From: Pseudomonadota bacterium
GTDB taxonomy: Bacteria > Pseudomonadota > Alphaproteobacteria > Paracaedibacterales > CAIULA01
NCBI GenBank assembly: GCA_021804455.1
Contig: JAJZHT010000004.1
Coordinates: 1 to 18,745, forward strand
DNA length: 18,745 bases
Reading direction: 5' to 3'
Shown: positions 15,390-18,745 of the stretch, one piece after another
Layout: each line of letters begins with the position of its first letter
How positions within the stretch are numbered: position 1 is the stretch's first letter
Notes under the pieces: generated by a model
Seen by the model: the letters and a program-made list of their open reading frames with translations, nothing else
Told to the model about the DNA's origin: nothing
Databases searched by the model: none
Translations under genes and position numbers: made by a program

Positions 15390-15677
15390 CTACTCCTGAT
15401 TCAAAGCGTCTTTTAGTTCTTTGCTTCCTTTAAAGGTGGCGCGATTGCTGGCAGGCACCTTGATTGTTTCTCCCGTTTGTGGATTTCTTCCGTCTCGTTC
15501 GGCCCGCTTTTGCACCGAAAAAGTTCCCAAACCAATGAGCCGTACATCGTTACCTGACTTCAGGGAAGAACGGATCCAAGATAGGATTTCATCGAGGGTT
15601 TTTCCGGCTTTTTCTTGGGTCATGTCAACCGCTTGCGCTAAATGGGCAACAAGATCTTTTTTACCAAGGATCATCAT
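15390..15677 (-). CDS. hup: HU-family histone-like DNA-binding protein
   Basis: A 95-aa protein of normal HU/IHF length. The N-terminal helical dimerisation part (GKKDLVAHLAQAVDMTQEKA) is followed by the hallmark GLGTFSVQKRAERDGRNPQT segment, in which RNPQTGE with the following IKVPAS forms the DNA-wrapping beta-arm containing the conserved Arg-Asn-Pro, and then a closing helix (FKGSKELKDAL). It binds and bends DNA as a dimer in the nucleoid. The start may be either of two adjacent ATGs; no strong ribosome-binding site is seen. HU rather than IHF is preferred because the arm and C-terminus are short and generic. Of all genes here this is the most confidently identified. It stands alone, with its own likely promoter. 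Confidence 0.95.
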   Translation of the reverse strand: MMILGKKDLVAHLAQAVDMTQEKAGKTLDEILSWIRSSLKSGNDVRLIGLGTFSVQKRAERDGRNPQTGETIKVPASNRATFKGSKELKDALNQE

Positions 15678-15711
15678 TGTTATCTTTATTATGAAATGAG
15701 TTTATGCCTTC

Positions 15712-15739
15712 AAAATAAGAAAGCTCCAGAAAAAGTCAA
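15712..15739 (-). promoter_or_regulatory. Candidate sigma70-type promoter of the HU gene
   Basis: On the minus strand TTGACT (15739-15734) is followed after 16 bp by TATTTT (15717-15712). The -35 matches 5 of 6 consensus positions, the -10 matches 4 of 6. The -10 end is 34 bp from the HU start codon. This is pattern matching only. Confidence 0.4.
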
Positions 15740-16119
15740 CTCCTTTAGCAAAGATAGAGAGATACAACGCATGGATTTTCTATGTCACAAACCCTTAGAA
15801 ACACACACAATAGGGACGGAAAGAGTAATTTTGGGATATGACCATCAAGGGAACGAAAAGTTACGCTAAGAATGAGTGCATTCCTCAATGAATCCTTGAA
15901 ACCTCTTTAAGGATCTAAGATCTCCTATTTTAGACTTGCACTCATCCTAAGAGCCCGTTTCTGTTCTCTTGATGGTCCTTCCTTTAAATTTTTAGAAAGT
16001 CTAAAAGGCTCACAAAATAAAGTTTTCTGAGTCTTTGTTGATTCCTTAGGATCCTCCGCATCAGGGAGTACGGGGAGCTTACGACAGAAAGGTGACTTTA
16101 TTGAACGGCCAATTCTTCT
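15740..16119. other. Non-coding stretch between HU and a gene remnant
   Basis: About 380 bp in which I see no credible gene. It holds a long imperfect inverted repeat (15841-15976, listed separately) and a short AT-rich perfect hairpin TTTTAGA-AAG-TCTAAAA (15990-16006). The rest looks like decayed sequence. Confidence 0.5.
15841..15976. repeat. Long imperfect inverted repeat (40-nt arms)
   Basis: Left arm 15841-15880 and the reverse complement of right arm 15937-15976 agree at 30 of 40 ungapped positions, counted by eye. Both ends of the arms are perfect: ACCATCAAG outside and ATGAGTGCA inside (9 bases each). The 56-nt spacer itself contains ATCCTT/AAGGAT and GATC-TAA-GATC. Several mismatches would be G-U pairs in RNA. 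It may be a structured RNA, a MITE-like element or the scar of an inverted duplication. Confidence 0.7.
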
Positions 16120-16436
16120 TCACGGGTTTTGAAATAACAAAGGAACGTGGCGACGAGCAGCGGCAATAAGTTCGGTAAAATAAAACTCCATTTTTTGATA
16201 AGACGCTTCGCCAAAGGAAGGATGTAAATTCAAGAGCCGCAACCCAAACCCAACAAAACATTGGAGACAATTTCAGGATGAAAGGACGGCCTTAAAAGAT
16301 GAGAGGTGACGGTATGAAGACGAATATTGATGATTTCGATGTGTTTTATGAAATCAGGGGGTAACAAAGAAGGATGAGAATCCTCGGTTAAAAAGGTCGT
16401 TTTTAAATGGTCGATGGTTTCACCTAAGATTTTCAT
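16120..16436 (-). pseudogene. Frameshifted remnant of an unidentified gene
   Basis: From an ATG at 16436 the frame reads MKILGETIDHLKTTF and on to FHPEIVSNVLLGLGCGS, then stops at a TGA (16230-16232). A one-base shift near the GGGTTTGGG tract (about 16243-16250) lets reading continue into a second well-formed stretch (LLNLHPSFGEASYQKM, then FTELIAAARRHVPLLFQNP) ending with TGA at 16120-16122. The second stretch has the G-rich first codon positions of true coding sequence, so I read this as one roughly 105-residue helical protein broken by a single-base loss. Alternatively the unshifted frame simply continues past the TGA to a TAA, which is less gene-like. The upstream end of the gene is uncertain because no ribosome-binding site is seen. 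Family not recognised. Confidence 0.45.
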
Positions 16437-16544
16437 ATCGGGGGTTGGCGTGGGATCGGGTAAACGATTAACCGTTTCTTTTCTAAAGTGCAAGAAACGA
16501 CATTGCACGAGACAAAAGGATGGAAAAAACCAAGAAGTGTTTTT

Positions 16545-16979
16545 ATGATGCAACTATTAAGAATAAAAAAAACGGTTTTGGACGTGTTTAAAGCCAAACG
16601 TAAAAAGAGCGTCAAAAGAAAAAACTCTCGGTTCACCAAAGAGCAACAACTGACTTTCATCAAAGAGTGCCAAACCAGTCCCTTAACGGTGAGGGAATAT
16701 GCCAAGTCGAAGAAGATTGCTGAATCAACGTTATACCTCTGGGCTGAGTTGAGCGGTATTTCTTTAAAGCAGAAGAGAAAGAAGGCTCTAATAAAACATC
16801 TGGAAGACTCTCAACCTTCTCTACCCTTGGAACGGTTAGAGGCTCAGGAAAATGGGGCTGGGCCTGAAACACAAAAGCTTCCTAAAGTTGAGATAAGTTA
16901 TATCGCTCAGGAGTTTTTAGGGGTTCTTAAGGACATAGCCAAAAGCCTTATCCGTCGGATTACGGGGAAGAACTCTTGA
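16545..16979 (+). CDS. Helix-turn-helix protein resembling IS66-type accessory TnpA (likely IS remnant)
   Basis: A 144-aa basic protein with a helix-turn-helix: FTKEQQLTFIKECQTSPLTV then REYAKSKKIAESTLYLW. The pattern (short helix, 'S-P/G-L-T-v', turn, 'aestLYlW') is like the DNA-binding OrfA/TnpA proteins of IS66 and related elements. It has a Lys/Arg-rich front (KAKRKKSVKRKN) and a second basic segment (SLIRRITGKNS) at the end. I start it at the ATG at 16545, preceded by AAGAAG. The frame is open upstream to a GTG at 16488, which would add 19 residues. No TnpB or DDE transposase follows, so if it came from an IS it is incomplete. A chromosomal HTH regulator is the alternative. Confidence 0.6.
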   Translation: MMQLLRIKKTVLDVFKAKRKKSVKRKNSRFTKEQQLTFIKECQTSPLTVREYAKSKKIAESTLYLWAELSGISLKQKRKKALIKHLEDSQPSLPLERLEAQENGAGPETQKLPKVEISYIAQEFLGVLKDIAKSLIRRITGKNS

Positions 16980-17313
16980 GGCGCTCGTTCTCTTAAGTGG
17001 TATTTTAGCAACCCCACAGCGACGACCCCTTATACAACCCTACCCTAAGAAGGACAGGAATCGAGACCCCCCTCCTGCCGCCCCCCCGGGGGGTTGTGAA
17101 AAAGAGAGGTAGGAAGGAAAGGTCTTTTTGGCGAGGGAGAAAATTTTGGGTTGAGGAGGTTTTTACAAGACCGTCAGAACTATTATCATCTGCTTTAATA
17201 CTAAAAAGCCACAGAAAACAACCACCAAACAACCCTAAAATACATAATCCTACCACAGTCCTACTGTTGGAGAAAATAATACCCAACATCAGGCGTCAAA
17301 AATGATATGTCGA
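16980..17313. other. GC-biased spacer with a CCCCCCGGGGGG palindrome
   Basis: The spacer between the HTH gene and the metallo-hydrolase gene has an unusual purine/pyrimidine bias: long C-rich then G/A-rich runs on the plus strand around 17065-17165. At 17082-17093 there is a perfect 12-bp C6G6 palindrome. No terminator or tRNA is seen. One doubtful minus-strand ORF is listed separately. Confidence 0.5.
17005..17289 (-). CDS. Doubtful small membrane protein
   Basis: A 94-aa open frame whose N-terminus has a plausible single membrane helix (VVGLCILGLFGGCFLWLF), followed by a Ser/Thr/Asp-rich segment and a C-terminal part translated from the GC-rich tract (PRGGGRRGV). There is no ribosome-binding site before the ATG. 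The hydrophobic start argues for a gene; the low-complexity end and surrounding decayed DNA argue against one. No family recognised. Confidence 0.25.
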   Translation of the reverse strand: MLGIIFSNSRTVVGLCILGLFGGCFLWLFSIKADDNSSDGLVKTSSTQNFLPRQKDLSFLPLFFTTPRGGGRRGVSIPVLLRVGLYKGSSLWGC

Positions 17314-18588
17314 TTAACGTTCACGCCAAAAATTGACTATTTTGCCTTGATCAGAAAAGACATAACGCAACTCACCAGAGGAGCCCGTAGAATAAATAGG
17401 TTTTTCTGTTTTAAATATTCCCCATCCTTCATGCCCTTGATCTAATTTAACAAACTCAAGACCAGCTATATTGGGTTTTAGTGTTTTAATATGTTGACCA
17501 ATCCCATTAAATATTGAAATCTCATGCACATCTGTTTGATGAAATTGTTTACCAAATAAAAATGCAGAATATATTCTATTATTTTTTAATCCAGTTACTA
17601 AATAATTAGCAACAGCGGTTAGAGTTGGATGCTTATATCCTTTATTAAATCCAGTACTTAAAGCGACATGCTGTGGTTCAGTCACAGCTGCCCACGTTAT
17701 GTGATTTGTATTGTCAGTATCCGCGCCATGATGACCTGCAACAAGAAGTATGGTTTTCAAAGATTCAGGATTAGAAATATCCTCCAGTATTTTGTCTGTA
17801 GTGTCTCCTGTAGCATCACCCATGATGAGGATATTATTTCCAGCGATGCTTAATCTAACAACAGCGCTATTAATATTCGTGTCTTTCTCACTTGCATCAC
17901 CGGCCTCCTTAGCTCCTGCATTAGCACCAATTATTTCAAAAACACTTTTGGTTAGAGTCAGTTGGCGTTCTGTCAAGAATCCATCTCCTTTTACATGACT
18001 TCTAAAGGAATAATATTTACTACGATCTAAAACATATTGAGTATCGTTCAGATGGTTTTCTATATTTAAACCTGTTAAATCATGTGACAAAGATATGATC
18101 TTACTTCCAACATCAGGTATTTTTTTAACAAAATCCTTTAGAAATTCACGCGTTTCTGGGATACGAAAATAATTTTCAAAATGATCTCCAGCGTAAATAC
18201 GACTTATACGATTCAGCAATAACTGATTAGACCCAAATACAGTTTTTAATAAATTAATATGATCTTTGTCCGAATGAGATACAACAACAGTTATAGTACC
18301 CTTAGAGAGAGGTATATCTTCATTTACCTCCGAAAATCCGAATTCTTCTAAAATGCGTTCTTCAGTATTATAGGGTTTATCTGACAAAGAACCTGCATCG
18401 ATAATCATAAAATGGTTGTTTTCATGGTTACGAATAATCGTGCAACTGCCCTGCCCAACATTTTTAATTGAAACTGTAAAACTAACAGGATCAGTCATAT
18501 CTGATAATTTAAAAAGAGAAGAATCAACAGCATAAGATTGTGTGATAAATGATAATCCTAGTATCAATCTGCAAGTAAAATTCTTCAT
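17314..18588 (-). CDS. Exported metallo-beta-lactamase-fold hydrolase, ComEC catalytic-domain-like
   Basis: 424 aa with a signal peptide (residues 1-20, LILGLSFITQSYA). The MBL fold is shown in order by VGQGSC (44-49), IIDAG (62-66), HSDKDH (105-110, the H-x-D-x-D-H metal motif seen in ComEC/Rec2-type members), NSAVVRL (240-246), GDAT (257-260) and GHHGAD (285-290). The order and wording of these motifs match the extracytoplasmic beta-lactamase-like domain of ComEC, a presumed nuclease in DNA uptake. Here there is no membrane competence domain; instead the domain is exported alone and carries a C-terminal extension of about 100 residues. Substrate unknown; nuclease or phosphodiesterase activity is an inference. 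The gene is AT-rich compared with the 2.3-15 kb region and has no clear Shine-Dalgarno. Confidence 0.8.
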   Translation of the reverse strand: MKNFTCRLILGLSFITQSYAVDSSLFKLSDMTDPVSFTVSIKNVGQGSCTIIRNHENNHFMIIDAGSLSDKPYNTEERILEEFGFSEVNEDIPLSKGTITVVVSHSDKDHINLLKTVFGSNQLLLNRISRIYAGDHFENYFRIPETREFLKDFVKKIPDVGSKIISLSHDLTGLNIENHLNDTQYVLDRSKYYSFRSHVKGDGFLTERQLTLTKSVFEIIGANAGAKEAGDASEKDTNINSAVVRLSIAGNNILIMGDATGDTTDKILEDISNPESLKTILLVAGHHGADTDNTNHITWAAVTEPQHVALSTGFNKGYKHPTLTAVANYLVTGLKNNRIYSAFLFGKQFHQTDVHEISIFNGIGQHIKTLKPNIAGLEFVKLDQGHEGWGIFKTEKPIYSTGSSGELRYVFSDQGKIVNFWRER

Positions 18589-18691
18589 TTAAACACCAAA
18601 ATATCTGTCAATTTGTTCGAGACTTTTAACTTAAGATATTTTTTGTTATAGTTTTTTATGATGAAGGGATTTGAGAGGGGGATTGGGTGTT

Positions 18692-18745
18692 ATGAAATGT
18701 AAGTTTTGTCAGGGGGACAAGACATTCAAGCATGGGATAGTGAGA
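18692..18745 (+). CDS. 5' end of a zinc-ribbon protein, probably an IS1-type transposase subunit (cut by window edge)
   Basis: The ATG at 18692 is preceded by a strong purine-rich site (GAGAGGGGG) and opens MKCKFCQGDKTFKHGIVR. The C-x2-C at residues 3-6 followed by a short basic segment is how InsA-like and other zinc-ribbon IS transposases begin. Only 18 residues are visible, so the second CxxC and the helix-turn-helix cannot be checked. The element's left terminal repeat should lie upstream, within about 18600-18690, but I cannot define it from one end. Confidence 0.55.
   Translation, partial: MKCKFCQGDKTFKHGIVR

Noticed and set aside
15642..15869. Plus-strand 75-aa open frame beside HU
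   Set aside because: It begins inside the HU gene on the other strand, runs through the HU promoter region and ends in the inverted repeat, with no coherent domain.
16230..16232. TGA read as an amino acid (recoding)
   Set aside because: No other gene in the window needs TGA as a sense codon and several genes end in TGA or TAG normally. A frameshifted pseudogene explains the region more simply.
16488..16544. GTG at 16488 as the start of the HTH protein
   Set aside because: There is no Shine-Dalgarno before the GTG, and the added 19 residues do not resemble the start of such proteins. The ATG at 16545 has a purine-rich site upstream.

Overview
The window reads as accessory DNA of a Gram-negative, probably host-associated bacterium. 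My best guess is an intracellular alphaproteobacterium such as Holosporales. That guess rests on an HU protein, a small outer-membrane beta-barrel of the type common in such bacteria, many Sec-signal proteins without clear relatives, and IS debris. It is an inference from gene style, not from a phylogenetic marker.

From about 15.7 kb down to 0.37 kb every convincing gene lies on the minus strand. In transcription order they are: an HU-family DNA-binding protein, a predicted outer-membrane barrel protein, an 880-residue exported protein with a Pro/Ser-rich front half, and then a compact cluster. The cluster holds a 365-aa exported protein, a 614-aa exported protein (overlapping it by 17 bp), a 2112-aa exported filament-like protein with a C-terminal toxin tip, a 123-aa probable immunity protein, a 119-aa small protein, a 224-aa secreted stand-alone toxin and a 136-aa HEAT/LRV-repeat probable immunity protein. 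Spacing is tight (1 to 47 bp), so most of this is probably one polymorphic-toxin operon.

The central observation is that the giant protein and the small secreted toxin share a pretoxin linker. Its core is an exactly in-frame 90-bp block (1263-1352 and 2710-2799) with only two differences, flanked by diverged DNA. The small toxin also has its own signal peptide. This looks like a modular toxin locus in which tips are exchanged or added by recombination at the linker. The linker may also serve as a common export or processing signal. Each toxin is followed by a candidate immunity gene.

From about 15.74 to 17.31 kb is a degenerate stretch: an imperfect long inverted repeat, a frameshifted minus-strand gene remnant, a plus-strand helix-turn-helix protein like IS66 accessory TnpA, a GC-rich palindrome and a doubtful small membrane ORF. 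Then comes a minus-strand exported metallo-beta-lactamase-fold hydrolase (ComEC-like catalytic domain). The right edge cuts the 5' end of a plus-strand zinc-ribbon protein, probably an IS transposase subunit. The left edge holds the 3' end of an unidentified plus-strand gene.

No rRNA, tRNA or CRISPR array was seen. Product names for most exported proteins remain open. The toxin and immunity assignments rest on architecture, motifs and gene order, not on database searches.
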